From Alteromonas sp. RKMC-009 (lineage in GTDB: Bacteria; Pseudomonadota; Gammaproteobacteria; Enterobacterales; Alteromonadaceae): a stretch of DNA of 64,000 nt. Location of the stretch: the NCBI RefSeq assembly GCF_003584565.2, contig NZ_CP031010.1, positions 1,054,001 through 1,118,000 on the forward strand, in the 5' to 3' direction. The notes under the pieces were generated by a model. That model worked only from the letters and a program-made list of their open reading frames with translations, was not told the DNA's origin and ran no database searches. Both the position numbers and the translations under genes were made by a program. Within the stretch, counting starts at the first letter, position 1, and each line of letters starts with the position of its first letter. This document shows, piece after piece, positions 10,566 through 20,591 of this stretch.

Positions 10566-11072
10566 TTATACGCTGGTGTTGATGTCGACAACCAGGTCGT
10601 TTGCGATACCTTCCAGCGCTGTTTGCAGTGCACTGTCGTCGAATGACTCCGGCACGGCGATAACCGCTTTAGCTTTAAACATCAGACTTCCCCAGTTGGG
10701 GGCACTCTCGCAACGGGAATCAAAAGAGACAATATTCAGGTTGAACTGGTTTAGAATATTTGTCAGTTCCTGTACGATGCCGGGCTTATCGTTACCCATG
10801 ATTTCTACTTTCAGGGTGTCGCTGAAGGTCTGAGAATTCTCAGCAACAGTGACAGACTGCACGGTTAAATCGGGCAGGCTGTCTAAGGCCGATACCAAAT
10901 CATCGTGTTTTTCTTTGGGAACATGTACCTCAACGAAACCGGTAAACAGGCCAGCCATATGAGCAAAGCTGCTGCCCAACCAGTTGGCATCGTGACGATA
11001 AACACACTTGGCAAGGGCATCAACCAGACCGGGTTTGTCCTTGCCCATGATAGTAATGATCAGAGGTTGCAT
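10566..11072 (-). CDS. gcvR: GcvR-like double-ACT regulatory protein
   Basis: Two ACT domains: residues 1-70 begin QPLIITIMGKDKPGLVDALA, and about 85-165 begin LKVEIMGNDKPGIVQELTNIL. This is the architecture of GcvR, which in E. coli binds glycine and GcvA to restrain the glycine cleavage operon. The start ATG at 11072 is set by AGGAGTGCCA directly upstream and by MQPLIITIMG; a longer frame to 11102 lacks support. It runs divergently from pstC. No gcv gene is in the window, so the role is by family only. Confidence 0.75.
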   Translation of the reverse strand: MQPLIITIMGKDKPGLVDALAKCVYRHDANWLGSSFAHMAGLFTGFVEVHVPKEKHDDLVSALDSLPDLTVQSVTVAENSQTFSDTLKVEIMGNDKPGIVQELTNILNQFNLNIVSFDSRCESAPNWGSLMFKAKAVIAVPESFDDSALQTALEGIANDLVVDINTSV

Positions 11073-11242
11073 TGGCACTCCTGTTATTTTGAATGACGGC
11101 ACCCGGCAACGGTGCTGACGAGTGGGTTGGCGCAGAGAGACTGCGTAACTTTCACTTGATTAGAAGTATTAAAATAACACATCATTGGCAATCAACCCTA
11201 TCTGATCTTCTGAAAAATCAGGCAAAAGTTGCTTTTACAATA

Positions 11243-13417
11243 ATGAAGTCACCTGCGGACAAACAAATTAAGAAAAGGCAGCGTAAAGACAAGCGCCTGA
11301 CATTCATCGTGACACTGTTTGGTGGCATGGTGCTGTTCACGTTGGTATTGCTCATTACTCACCTTATTTCACAGGCAATGCCACTGGCTATGCGTCCGGA
11401 TGTGGTTAATGTGGCCAGTGCGTCACTCAGCCCGGAACAGATAAAGCAGGGACAGGCGGTTTTGGCCAGCGGCGATCTGATGGAAGGTCAGCCATTGATG
11501 ACGCGGTCAGATGAATGCCGGGTGAAAATGCTGGCGCTGAACGGCACAAAAACAGGCTTTGAGCCTTTTCATGACTATATTCGTCCCTGCGATCATGAAA
11601 CCCGCGTGGTAAGTGAAACCGGACAACATTTCATTGCTGATGTCTCCTCTTCCAGTCAGGTACGGATTGTTGAAGTACAGTCTCTGGCTCTGCCCACTGC
11701 TGAACCGCAATTTAATGCCGGCGAGCCGCGAACAATCGGGGCCGGATTGATCAGCTTTGCACTACCGCAGGATATCTGGGACGGGCGCATCCGCTGGCAA
11801 ATTGAATTAGGGGAGCAGTGGATTGTGGCCGTTGTTCACACGCCGTCTCAAATATTCGTCCGCTGGGTAAACCGCAGAAATCCGGTGAAAATAACGGATC
11901 ATCACTACTCCTCTGATGCCAGTGTACTGCCTTTACCCGGCAGTGGCATCACGCTGGTTTATGAAAATGGCGTGCTCGGACAATATCCCCTGAAAGGCGC
12001 TCCTGAAGAAAAATTCACCAGAGAGCCGGTTTCCTGGTGGCACAGCCTGCCAAAAGATCGCACGGTGCTGATGGCGTCGCCGGAAGGGAAGTTAACCCGC
12101 TGGGTGCTGCAAAATACTGACGGTAAGATGCGTTACTATCCAACGTGGACCACCACTCTGCCTGAGAAGCAGCTCCCCGCTGATGTGACTGCCCATGCAA
12201 CCACCAACGGTCTGGCGCTGCTCACAAAGCAACAACAGGTGTTGCTGATGAACAGAGTCACCGGTGAAGTGGTAAGCCGTTTCAGGAATGCAACGCCACA
12301 AAGTCATATCAGCTGGTACGGACAGCGGCTTTATCTGTGGTCAGACTCTGGTGTGTCGGTTGAGAAAGTAAACTGGCTCACCGGTATCACCACCTGGTCC
12401 TCGTTATTCAGTCCTCAGCAATATGAAGGATACCAAGAAGACGGAACTATCTGGCAAACCACCAGTGGCTCAGATTATCAGGAAACGAAATACAGCCTGG
12501 TGCCGCTATTAATCGGCAGTCTGAAAGCTTCAGTGCTGGCTCTTATCATTGCGATACCTGTAGCCGTGGGGGCTGCGGTGTATTCTGCATATTTCTCCAG
12601 AGCGGCACTCAGGCACTGGCTGAAGCCGGCTCTGGAATTGCTGGAAGCAGTGCCTTCTGTGCTTATCGGCTTTGTGGCCGCTATCTGGCTGGCTCCTATG
12701 GCTGAGCGGGTACTTTTTTCCTTTGCGTTTTTCCTTGTGGTTGTGCCGTTGATTTTATTTGCAGCGGCTTTTGTACAAAACCGCGTAGCGCGAAAATTAC
12801 CCCATGTATTGCGTCAGGGTACAGAACTGGTTGTTTTGCCTTTGATGGTATTCTGTCTGGGCTACGTCAGCATGCAATGGGCACCGGAATGGATATTCAG
12901 CCTGGCCGGCGTAGACGGTTTTGAAACCATGTCGGCATCGTCTGAAACGCCGGTTGGTAAAACTACTATCGTGGTTGCGCTGGCTCTCGGTGTGGCTATT
13001 TCCCCGACAATCTACTCGCTGGCTGAAGATGCAATCAGCGGGGTACCTGATTATCTTAAGCACGCGTCTTTTGCCCTCGGGGCAACACGGTTACAGACAT
13101 TGCAATACGTGGTCTTGCAGATGGCCATGCCCGGTATTCTGGCAGCGATTATGCTCGGCTTTGGCCGCGCCTTTGGTGAAACCATGATCGTACTGATGGT
13201 CACAGGGAATACGCCGGTTTCCGACTGGAGTCTGCTGGAGGGACTGCGGGCACTTACCGCGAACCTGGCCATCGAACTGCCGGAAACCGACGTGCAGGGC
13301 GCGCACTATCAGATCTTATTTTTAACTGCCTGTATCCTGTTCGGCTTCACTTTCATTGTGAATACGCTGGCTGAACTGTTGCGGCAAAAACTCCGGGTCA
13401 ATGCCCGTCATGATTAA
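11243..13417 (+). CDS. pstC: Phosphate ABC transporter permease PstC, long form
   Basis: Inner-membrane subunit of the high-affinity phosphate importer. About 724 residues, more than twice the E. coli length. After a first membrane segment (around residues 25-45) there is a roughly 400-residue soluble, presumably periplasmic, domain; the permease core occupies the last 280 residues with the coupling loop HASFALGATRLQTLQYVVL and RAFGETMIVLMV. The ATG at 11243 is preferred because upstream in-frame sequence looks non-coding, though no clear Shine-Dalgarno is seen. It overlaps pstA by 17 bases. The long soluble domain is typical of marine gammaproteobacterial PstC. Confidence 0.88.
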   Translation: MKSPADKQIKKRQRKDKRLTFIVTLFGGMVLFTLVLLITHLISQAMPLAMRPDVVNVASASLSPEQIKQGQAVLASGDLMEGQPLMTRSDECRVKMLALNGTKTGFEPFHDYIRPCDHETRVVSETGQHFIADVSSSSQVRIVEVQSLALPTAEPQFNAGEPRTIGAGLISFALPQDIWDGRIRWQIELGEQWIVAVVHTPSQIFVRWVNRRNPVKITDHHYSSDASVLPLPGSGITLVYENGVLGQYPLKGAPEEKFTREPVSWWHSLPKDRTVLMASPEGKLTRWVLQNTDGKMRYYPTWTTTLPEKQLPADVTAHATTNGLALLTKQQQVLLMNRVTGEVVSRFRNATPQSHISWYGQRLYLWSDSGVSVEKVNWLTGITTWSSLFSPQQYEGYQEDGTIWQTTSGSDYQETKYSLVPLLIGSLKASVLALIIAIPVAVGAAVYSAYFSRAALRHWLKPALELLEAVPSVLIGFVAAIWLAPMAERVLFSFAFFLVVVPLILFAAAFVQNRVARKLPHVLRQGTELVVLPLMVFCLGYVSMQWAPEWIFSLAGVDGFETMSASSETPVGKTTIVVALALGVAISPTIYSLAEDAISGVPDYLKHASFALGATRLQTLQYVVLQMAMPGILAAIMLGFGRAFGETMIVLMVTGNTPVSDWSLLEGLRALTANLAIELPETDVQGAHYQILFLTACILFGFTFIVNTLAELLRQKLRVNARHD

Positions 13418-14984
13418 ATCCAAAATTGAAGCCATTATGACGCCGGCACAGCGTCAGTCGTTTGTTATCAGCTTCACCGCATTTTTAACCACGCTGTTAT
13501 TGCTGGCGCTTGTCAGTATTCTCGCCCTGATCATTTACCGGGGTGTCGCTTATTTCTGGCCTGCACCGGTATATTCACTCACGTTTATTGATGAGCAGAC
13601 GGAAGAGGCCAGGTCTGTTTACGCCCAGGTTTTCAGTGAGTACAGGGAAAACAATAACACCGTGCGCTGGGTGGTGTATTCGTCGGAGCAAAATCCCCAC
13701 GGTACACAGGCGCTTGTAGACGAAGATCGCACGCTTACGCTGGTGGAATCGGTAAACAGTGCCGACATCACCCTCAATGACGGGCTGTCCGTACTGGGTG
13801 TGCCGGTACAGATCACTGCCGGCGGGCAGCATGTTTTCGATGAGTCAGCCTACGGCACGGTCACTGAAAAAGTCAGCCGTCTGGAAGAAAGCATTGATGA
13901 TTTGCGTACCCGCTGGTTGTCAGGGATCCACCAGAAACTGGCTGAACTGGATACGCGGGGAGTGGCTGCAGATGCGCCGGCGCGGGAAAAACTGAATGAT
14001 GCCTTCCGGCAGTGGCAAAGCAAAATTATTGCACTGGAAACCGAGCGGGACAGTTACACACTGCACGTTGCCATGGCTGACGGTTCAGTCATTACGATTC
14101 CGGTGGCGAGCATACAGGAAATGATTTTTCCGGGTCAGCTTGGCATTGCCGGTAAAATCGGGGTTACGCTGAGTCATATCGGACAGTTCCTGATCCAGGC
14201 ACCCAAGCAGGCCAATACCGCCGGTGGCGTGTTCCCCGCGCTGTTCGGCACAGTGTTGATGGTATTTATTATGACCATCATTGTGACACCATTTGGTGTA
14301 CTGGCCGCGGTGTACCTCAATGAATATGCGCCGGATAATATCCTCACAGCAACCATCCGCATCAGTGTGTCGAACATGGCGGGTGTGCCTTCCATTGTTT
14401 ATGGCGTATTCGGCCTGGGCTTCTTTGTTTATATTGTGGGCGGTAACATCGATTCGTTGTTCTTTTCAGACACATTACCCTCGCCAACTATGGGGACGCC
14501 CGGACTGTTCTGGGCAGCGCTGACCATGGCTATTCTTACTCTCCCTGTGGTGATTGTTGCTACCGAAGAGGGGCTACGCAGGGTACCGCGGGGATTGCGG
14601 GCGGGAAGCTACGCCCTGGGAGCGACGAAGGCGGAAACCATTATGCATACTGTATTGCCCATGGCTTCGCCCGGCATCATGACCGGTGTCATCCTCGCGA
14701 TTGCGCGGGCTGCCGGCGAAGTTGCACCACTGATGCTGGTGGGAGCTGTGAAGTTTGCGCCTAACTTACCTTTTGACGGCGAGTTTCCCTATCTCCATCT
14801 GGAACGGCAATTTATGCATCTGGGTGTACTGATATACGACGGTGCTTTCCACAGCCAGACTGACGCAGAAGGGGCTTCCATGATGTTCGCCACCTGTTTG
14901 CTGTTATTGCTGGTGGTGCTCATTCTTAATATTCTGGCGGTGTTACTCAGAGCACGGTTAAGAAAACGGTACTTAGCGAGCTGA
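13401..14984 (+). CDS. pstA: Phosphate ABC transporter permease PstA, long form
   Basis: Partner permease of PstC. The 527 residues comprise a first membrane helix near residues 20-45, a soluble insert with charged helical stretches up to about residue 260, and a C-terminal permease domain with the coupling loop [19 protein letters not shown] followed by [19 protein letters not shown], characteristic of PstA. Start ATG 13401 overlaps pstC; ATG 13410 is an alternative. Both permeases carry matching large inserts, so they probably form a joint periplasmic structure. Confidence 0.88.
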   Translation: MPVMIKSKIEAIMTPAQRQSFVISFTAFLTTLLLLALVSILALIIYRGVAYFWPAPVYSLTFIDEQTEEARSVYAQVFSEYRENNNTVRWVVYSSEQNPHGTQALVDEDRTLTLVESVNSADITLNDGLSVLGVPVQITAGGQHVFDESAYGTVTEKVSRLEESIDDLRTRWLSGIHQKLAELDTRGVAADAPAREKLNDAFRQWQSKIIALETERDSYTLHVAMADGSVITIPVASIQEMIFPGQLGIAGKIGVTLSHIGQFLIQAPKQANTAGGVFPALFGTVLMVFIMTIIVTPFGVLAAVYLNEYAPDNILTATIRISVSNMAGVPSIVYGVFGLGFFVYIVGGNIDSLFFSDTLPSPTMGTPGLFWAALTMAILTLPVVIVATEEGLRRVPRGLRAGSYALGATKAETIMHTVLPMASPGIMTGVILAIARAAGEVAPLMLVGAVKFAPNLPFDGEFPYLHLERQFMHLGVLIYDGAFHSQTDAEGASMMFATCLLLLLVVLILNILAVLLRARLRKRYLAS

Positions 14985-14986
14985 TT

Positions 14987-15793
14987 ATGCTGAAGTTATT
15001 TGAACATGAAACGCTGGATGTCCATCATCTGAATGATGACGATACGGCCATTAAGGTGGAGCATCTTAATCTGCGCTTTGGTCAGAAGCATGTGCTGCAG
15101 GACATCAGCATGAGCATTCCGAAGAACCGTATAACGGCATTTATCGGACAAAGCGGTTGCGGTAAATCTACCCTTATCAGCGCTTTCAACCGGATGAACG
15201 ATCTGGTTGCTGACTGTCGTTACGACGGCAGCATTTACATTGGCGGCCGGGATATTAATGGCCGCAAGGAAAATGTGTCTCAGCTCCGTACCAAAGTCGG
15301 CATGGTGTTTCAGCGACCCAATCCGTTCCCTATGAGCATTTATGACAATGTCTGCTATGGTTTGCGTTTGCAGGGAATACGGGTAAGACGTTTTCTTGAT
15401 GATGCTGTTGAACAGTCGCTTAAAGAGGCTGCGCTATGGGAAGAAGTTAAAGACCGGCTGTTTGAATCAGCACATATTTTGTCCGGTGGTCAGCAGCAGC
15501 GGCTTGTCATTGCAAGGGCGCTGGCATTGAAGCCGGAGATCCTGCTGTTGGATGAGCCTACATCGGCACTGGATCCGCTGACCACATTGTTTATTGAAGA
15601 GCTGATGGCCGGCCTGAAGAAACGATGCACTATTGTGATTGTCACCCATAATATGCAACAGGCTGCGCGGGTGTCTGATTACACGGCATTCCTGCATCAG
15701 GGGAAATTGATTGAATATGCTGACAGCGATTCACTCTTTACCATGCCCGAACATAAACAGACAGAAGATTACATTACAGGCCGTTATGGTTAA
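14987..15793 (+). CDS. pstB: Phosphate ABC transporter ATPase PstB
   Basis: Cytoplasmic ATPase powering PstCA. Walker [10 protein letters not shown] begins at residue 54, the ABC signature LSGGQQQR is near 165 and Walker [13 protein letters not shown] near 185; the H-loop is [16 protein letters not shown] after Walker A is typical of PstB. It begins two bases after pstA ends. Confidence 0.95.
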   Translation: MLKLFEHETLDVHHLNDDDTAIKVEHLNLRFGQKHVLQDISMSIPKNRITAFIGQSGCGKSTLISAFNRMNDLVADCRYDGSIYIGGRDINGRKENVSQLRTKVGMVFQRPNPFPMSIYDNVCYGLRLQGIRVRRFLDDAVEQSLKEAALWEEVKDRLFESAHILSGGQQQRLVIARALALKPEILLLDEPTSALDPLTTLFIEELMAGLKKRCTIVIVTHNMQQAARVSDYTAFLHQGKLIEYADSDSLFTMPEHKQTEDYITGRYG

Positions 15794-15805
15794 CGGGAGA
15801 TATTC

Positions 15806-16525
15806 ATGCCACGTCAGATTGCGTTAAATACCCATATCTCCGGCAAGTTTAATACTGAGCTGGAGAACCTCAGAAATTCCGTGCTTACCATGGGAGGGGA
15901 AGTCGAGCTGCAACTGGTGGATACCCTGCGGGCGATTAAGCAGAATAATGCCGGTCTGGCTGAAAAAGTCATATTAAATGATCTCAAGATCAATGCCATG
16001 GAAATGCAGATTGATGAAGAGTGCTTACGCATCATAGCCAGAAGACATCCCACCGCTTCCGATTTACGGCTGGTGATGATGGTGTCGAAAGCCATTACCG
16101 ATATTGAGCGCATGGGTGATGAGATAGAACGGATAGCCCGTCTGGTAACGAAAAATAAGCTGCCTGCTTCAGAAACGATTAAAAGCAGCATGATTCTGAT
16201 TGGTGACCGGGTTGTACAAATGATGCGGGGTACCTTCGATGCTCTGGCGCGGCAAAATGAAAATTCTGCGCTGGAAGTGTATGAGCAGGATAACCGCATT
16301 GACGCAGAATATAAGAAGTTGCTGAAATACACCACCGGAGAAATGCAGAAAAGTACTGACGATATGCAGGACTGGCTGGAAGTACTGTGGGCATTACGTT
16401 CTCTGGAACGGATTGGTGACCGGTGTAAAAATATTTGTGAGTATGTTGTTTACTTATCGCGGGGAACTGATGTGCGGCATTCACCGTTAGAGAACATGCA
16501 ACAGAAATTAAAGCACCTGAGTTAG
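15806..16525 (+). CDS. phoU: Phosphate signalling regulator PhoU
   Basis: Two tandem PhoU helical-bundle repeats, with metal-binding-type segments around SKAITDIERMGDEIERIAR (residues 93-111) and RSLERIGDRCKNICEYVV (near 196-213). PhoU couples Pst transport to the PhoR/PhoB system and dampens Pho regulon expression. It starts 12 bases after pstB with GGGAGATATTC before its ATG and completes the pstC-A-B-phoU unit. No pstS or phoBR is in the window. Confidence 0.95.
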   Translation: MPRQIALNTHISGKFNTELENLRNSVLTMGGEVELQLVDTLRAIKQNNAGLAEKVILNDLKINAMEMQIDEECLRIIARRHPTASDLRLVMMVSKAITDIERMGDEIERIARLVTKNKLPASETIKSSMILIGDRVVQMMRGTFDALARQNENSALEVYEQDNRIDAEYKKLLKYTTGEMQKSTDDMQDWLEVLWALRSLERIGDRCKNICEYVVYLSRGTDVRHSPLENMQQKLKHLS

Positions 16526-16532
16526 TGGCGAT

Positions 16533-16564
16533 CTGTCACAAAATTGAAATATTTGGTGTATAAA
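16533..16564 (+). promoter_or_regulatory. Candidate PhoB-type promoter between phoU and pit
   Basis: CTGTCAC-AAAA-TTGAAAT (16533-16550) has one near-perfect Pho-box half, an A/T spacer and a weak second half. TATAAA begins nine bases later at 16559, about where the -10 of a PhoB-activated promoter would sit. The second half matches the consensus at only four of seven positions. Confidence 0.4.
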
Positions 16565-16684
16565 TAAGCGGACGCGCGTAGTTTTATTGCGATTTAACTT
16601 ATTCCGCAAATTTACACTATTGCATTGGATTGAATTTCGTTATCATGCGCCGCAGCCGAATTGGAAACGTTTAAAAAATAATCT

Positions 16685-16789
16685 ATGCCAGATATCACAC
16701 CGTTAGCGCCGGTTGTCATTTTCGACTGCGAAGATAAAACCTCCTTTACTTTGCGCCAAATGGCGTTTTCTAGCTTAGTCAGCGAATAA
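16685..16789 (+). CDS. Possible 34-residue small protein before pit
   Basis: An ATG-to-TAA frame with sequence starting MPDITPLAPVVIFDCED lies in the leader between the candidate Pho promoter and pit. No good ribosome site precedes it and no family is recognised. It ends 16 bases before the pit start, so translation could affect pit expression. It may equally be a chance frame. Confidence 0.25.
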   Translation: MPDITPLAPVVIFDCEDKTSFTLRQMAFSSLVSE

Positions 16790-16805
16790 TCCAGGAGCGA
16801 GACCT

Positions 16806-18077
16806 GTGGAACTTCTGCAAAGTTATGGCATGACGCTTATTATCCTGGCCGCGGTAGTCGGCTTTATAATGGCGTGGGGGATCGGTGCCAATGATGTAGC
16901 CAATGCAATGGGTACATCGGTAGGATCTAAAGCCTTAACCATCAAGCAAGCAATTATCATTGCGATGATTTTCGAATTTGCCGGAGCTTATCTGGCGGGT
17001 GGGGAAGTCACCAGCACTATTCGTAAGGGGATCATTGATCCCATGTTCTTCACCGACAGGCCGGATTATCTGGTTCTGGGGATGATTGCCTCGTTATTTG
17101 CCGCAGGTATCTGGCTGGGACTGGCGTCCTGGTTAGGCTGGCCTGTATCAACTACGCACTCTATCATTGGTGCCATCATCGGATTCACTGCCACCGGCGT
17201 AAGTATGGATGCCGTTGAATGGGGCGAAGTGGGCGGCATTGTTGGAAGCTGGGTGGTGACACCTGCTATTTCCGGCATCATTGCTTATCTTATTTTCATC
17301 AGTGCGCATAAGCTTATTTTTGACACGGCCACGCCGTTTAAAAACGCCAAACGTTTTGTTCCGTTTTACATGGGGCTGGCAGGCTTCGTCATGTCGCTGG
17401 TTACCATCAAGAAAGGCCTCAAGCATGTTGGTCTGACACTGTCTCCGGAAATGGGGTATGTGCTGGCCGTTGTTATTGCCATTATGCTGGCAGGCCTGGG
17501 CCGGTATGCGATTTCCCGCATGACATTTTCTGAAAATCAGAGTGCTGATATTCAAAGTGCCAATATCGAAAAGATATTCGCAATGCTGATGGTAGTAACG
17601 GCCTGTTGTATGGCTTTCGCTCACGGCTCAAATGACGTAGCCAATGCTATTGGTCCACTGGCGGCAGTCGTCAGTGTGGTTACTTCTGGCGGTGAAATTA
17701 ACGCAAACTCAGAACTGGCGCCATGGATCCTGCCTCTGGGTGGTTTAGGTATTGTGGCTGGCCTGGCGTTATTCGGTCATCGTGTTATTAAAACTATCGG
17801 TCAGGGGATCACCCATCTGACACCGAGCCGTGGCTTTGCTGCAGAGCTTGCTGCTGCCTGTACGGTTGTTATTGCTTCGGGCACAGGTTTGCCTATCTCC
17901 ACTACGCAAACCCTGGTGGGGGCGGTGTTAGGTGTGGGTATGGCACGTGGTGTTTCGGCGCTTAATCTGGGTATCGTACGCAATATCGTCGTCTCCTGGG
18001 TTATTACGCTGCCTGCAGGTGCCATTCTGGCGATTATCTGCTTCTTTGGCCTTAAAGCCTGGTTTGGCGTTGAGTAA
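16806..18077 (+). CDS. pit: Pit-family inorganic phosphate transporter
   Basis: Membrane transporter of about 10-11 hydrophobic segments that imports phosphate (often as metal phosphate) with protons or sodium. The two inverted-repeat signatures are present: GANDVANAMGTSVGSKALT near residues 27-45 and HGSNDVANAIGPLAAV near 274-289, plus the paired PVSTTHSI and PISTTQTL motifs. The start is a GTG preceded by AGGAGCGAGACCT. Length (423) fits the shorter Pit subgroup. Its place after pst-phoU groups high- and low-affinity phosphate uptake. Confidence 0.92.
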   Translation: MELLQSYGMTLIILAAVVGFIMAWGIGANDVANAMGTSVGSKALTIKQAIIIAMIFEFAGAYLAGGEVTSTIRKGIIDPMFFTDRPDYLVLGMIASLFAAGIWLGLASWLGWPVSTTHSIIGAIIGFTATGVSMDAVEWGEVGGIVGSWVVTPAISGIIAYLIFISAHKLIFDTATPFKNAKRFVPFYMGLAGFVMSLVTIKKGLKHVGLTLSPEMGYVLAVVIAIMLAGLGRYAISRMTFSENQSADIQSANIEKIFAMLMVVTACCMAFAHGSNDVANAIGPLAAVVSVVTSGGEINANSELAPWILPLGGLGIVAGLALFGHRVIKTIGQGITHLTPSRGFAAELAAACTVVIASGTGLPISTTQTLVGAVLGVGMARGVSALNLGIVRNIVVSWVITLPAGAILAIICFFGLKAWFGVE

Positions 18078-18118
18078 GCAGCAAAGCTGATTGCCAGTCA
18101 GTTGAAACCGGACTAACA

Positions 18119-18151
18119 AAAAAAGCGAAACAGTCACTGTTTCGCTTTTTT
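18119..18151. terminator. Bidirectional terminator between pit and uspE
   Basis: A(6)GCGAAACAG pairs with CTGTTTCGCT(6) around a three-base loop. A-run and T-run on the two sides let it serve both convergent genes. Confidence 0.92.
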
Positions 18152-18202
18152 CGTTTCAGGCCGGCGCTCAAATCCGGCCACAAATCTTCCGCACGTAGTG
18201 GT

Positions 18203-19183
18203 TTAGCCGTCAACATCCACCGGTGTTACAAAGCCGTCAGGCTTTAAGCCCACCACCGCGCAATCAATCTGCTCAATGGTTTCTTCTGCGGTACCGCCCA
18301 TGATGTAGCCGGGGACGCCAAGGCGGGACAATGTTCCCATTACAATAAGGTCGGCGTTACATGCATTTGCTGTAGCGGCAATGTCACGGCGGGGATAGCC
18401 CCGCACAAGATGAACGGCAGGTTCCGCTATGGTTGGAGATTCGTCGTTGTGATCCAGAGCAATCAGTCCCAGCAACCGGTTGACCTCTTCTTCACGCTCC
18501 AGTTTGATTTTGCTTAAATCGTGCTGCACCGCGTCTTCATCAACGCTGATAAAGCCCTGCCGCAGGATATTTTCAGGCACCGCGTCATACACATGCACAA
18601 CATGCAGTGAGGCATTTTCCGCTTCAGCCACACGCCAGGCCGTATTGAGGATATCCAGAGCCAGTTGTTTACGGATAGCCACTTCGTGTTGAGGGTAATG
18701 ATAATTTACATCGACGGCTGCCACTACGTTTTGCAGCGATGTGGTGCGTACTTTGTGCATGATCCAGACAGGGCAGGGGCACTTGCGCAGCAGGTGCCTG
18801 TCATCACTGCCGGTAATTTTACTGACAACGTCGTTTTCATTCAGCTTAATAACCAGATCATGATCCGCCGACACTACCTGCCGGATAATATTGATAAACC
18901 GGTGACCGGTGCTGACAATCCCTTTGGCCGGGTATTGTTTGCTCCACACCGCAATCTGCTCATCCAGCCAGCTTTGTGCAGACTGAGTCAGCGATGAATC
19001 TGACTCCAGGTATTCAAAGGACTGCATGATCATACGGGCATTCGGGGGAAGTGCCTCAAGTGCCAGCATGATAGTCAGTGATGCGTTATGCTTGTTTGCA
19101 ATTTGCATCGCCCGTTCTACCAGCACGTCCTGGCCGTGTGTGTCGTGCAACACGCACAGTATATTACTAAATTGCCCTTTCAT
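18203..19183 (-). CDS. uspE: UspE-like tandem universal stress protein
   Basis: Two Usp domains in 326 residues: the first begins FSNILCVLHDTHGQD at residue 5, the second around residue 160 (LQNVVAAVDVNYHYPQ). The second domain ends with a nucleotide-binding-type stretch, DLIVMGTLSRLGVPGYIMGGTAEETIEQI. UspE proteins are cytoplasmic and linked to stress survival, motility and adhesion in E. coli; the biochemical role is unclear. AAGGAGGGGAATAA precedes the ATG. It is monocistronic. Confidence 0.85.
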   Translation of the reverse strand: MKGQFSNILCVLHDTHGQDVLVERAMQIANKHNASLTIMLALEALPPNARMIMQSFEYLESDSSLTQSAQSWLDEQIAVWSKQYPAKGIVSTGHRFINIIRQVVSADHDLVIKLNENDVVSKITGSDDRHLLRKCPCPVWIMHKVRTTSLQNVVAAVDVNYHYPQHEVAIRKQLALDILNTAWRVAEAENASLHVVHVYDAVPENILRQGFISVDEDAVQHDLSKIKLEREEEVNRLLGLIALDHNDESPTIAEPAVHLVRGYPRRDIAATANACNADLIVMGTLSRLGVPGYIMGGTAEETIEQIDCAVVGLKPDGFVTPVDVDG

Positions 19184-19449
19184 TTATTCCCCTCCTTTTC
19201 CGGCAAAAAATGACACGTCTTGCCGGAAGCACAAAACTGCTGTGATCACATTTATACATTATCTTTTTAATTATAGTTTTTAAATATTCCCGCATCAGCC
19301 CCTGTTGATGAATATTTGGTGACGGATTTTATACATTTTACCAATCTGCACACCAGATGCTTCAAACCAGAGAAAACATGGATAATTGTTGTAGTGCTTT
19401 TAATCTTTATGTTAGATTAAATTATCGTTTTCTAATCTGATTTGTGACT

Positions 19450-20358
19450 ATGAAATGGCCTAACCTGAAACATCTGCATTATCTGGTGACCTTGCATCAG
19501 GAACAGCATTTTCACCGTGCTGCCCAGCGATGTAATGTCAGCCAGTCGACGTTGAGCACAGCGATCCAGAATCTGGAAGAGCACTTTGGCAGTCAGTTAC
19601 TGGAGCGGGAGCACAAGACCTTTGTCTTTACTTCGCTGGGACTGGAGATTGTTGAGCGCAGTAAAGTGTTGCTGCAGGAAGCCGGTGAACTGGTGGAATT
19701 TGCGCAGAATGCCGGTAACTGGGAAAAAGGTAAGCTGAAGCTGGGCGTGATCCCGACCATAGCACCGTTCATGTTTGAAGGCATGATTGGCGCATTCAAA
19801 ACATTTCTGCCGGACATCAGTCTGGAGCTTCAGGAAGACACAACCCACAACTTGCTTCAGCAACTCACTGATGGCCAGTTGGATCTGCTTATCCTTGCGT
19901 TGCCGATGGAAACACCGGGATGCAAGCAGATGGTACTGGGCCATGATCCGTTTCATCTGGTGGCTCATGAAAGTCTTGCCAGCACATTGCCGGAACCCTT
20001 TGATATCACGACTCTGCCTAACAACAGTATTTTCCTGTTACAACAGGAGCACTGTATGACCGGTCATGCCGTAAGCGCCTGTAATCTGCAACATCGTGAG
20101 CAGGTAAGCAGTCTGGCCGCCAGCAGTTTATACACACTGGTGCAACTGGCTAACAGTAAACTGGGCTATACCTTCATGCCTGAGCTGGCACTGAATCAGA
20201 ATATCATTAAAAATACCGAACTGAAGGCATTACCCGCGGAAGACAATGCATACCGGGAGATTGGCCTGGTATGGCGTTCCGGTACCACACGGATGCGTTT
20301 GTTCAGAAGAATTGGTGAAGTACTGTCACCTTTATTACCGGTTCCGGTACTAAAATAG
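19450..20358 (+). CDS. oxyR: OxyR, LysR-type peroxide-sensing regulator
   Basis: N-terminal winged helix (HFHRAAQRCNVSQSTLSTAIQNLE) and LysR effector domain. The redox pair of OxyR is conserved: two cysteines nine residues apart in HCMTGHAVSAC (Cys202 and Cys211), matching E. coli Cys199/Cys208, so it should sense hydrogen peroxide by disulfide formation. I use ATG 19450; a GTG six bases upstream is possible and neither has a clear ribosome site. No catalase or peroxiredoxin gene is adjacent. Confidence 0.9.
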   Translation: MKWPNLKHLHYLVTLHQEQHFHRAAQRCNVSQSTLSTAIQNLEEHFGSQLLEREHKTFVFTSLGLEIVERSKVLLQEAGELVEFAQNAGNWEKGKLKLGVIPTIAPFMFEGMIGAFKTFLPDISLELQEDTTHNLLQQLTDGQLDLLILALPMETPGCKQMVLGHDPFHLVAHESLASTLPEPFDITTLPNNSIFLLQQEHCMTGHAVSACNLQHREQVSSLAASSLYTLVQLANSKLGYTFMPELALNQNIIKNTELKALPAEDNAYREIGLVWRSGTTRMRLFRRIGEVLSPLLPVPVLK

Positions 20359-20374
20359 TTCTACTTTATGAACG

Positions 20375-20402
20375 GCCCGCAACCACGATGATTGCAGGCC
20401 GT
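20375..20402 (+). terminator. Weak stem-loop after oxyR
   Basis: ACGGCC-C-GCAA and TTGC-A-GGCCGT pair with one mismatch around a nine-base loop. No T-tract follows, so termination is uncertain. Confidence 0.35.
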
Positions 20403-20591
20403 CAGCTCCTCCGGTAATTCCTTCCCGGATAAGTCAAAAATCGTCTCCACTCCCTTTTTCGAAAAAATTCAAAAACACTTCAAACTATTTCCTGTGTCAC
20501 TCCGACTTTACTTGTAAGCTTCAGAGAAAAAGTGGCATCGCAGGCATTACCGTCTGCCGGAAAACCAATTAAACAGTAATAAGGAATACAC

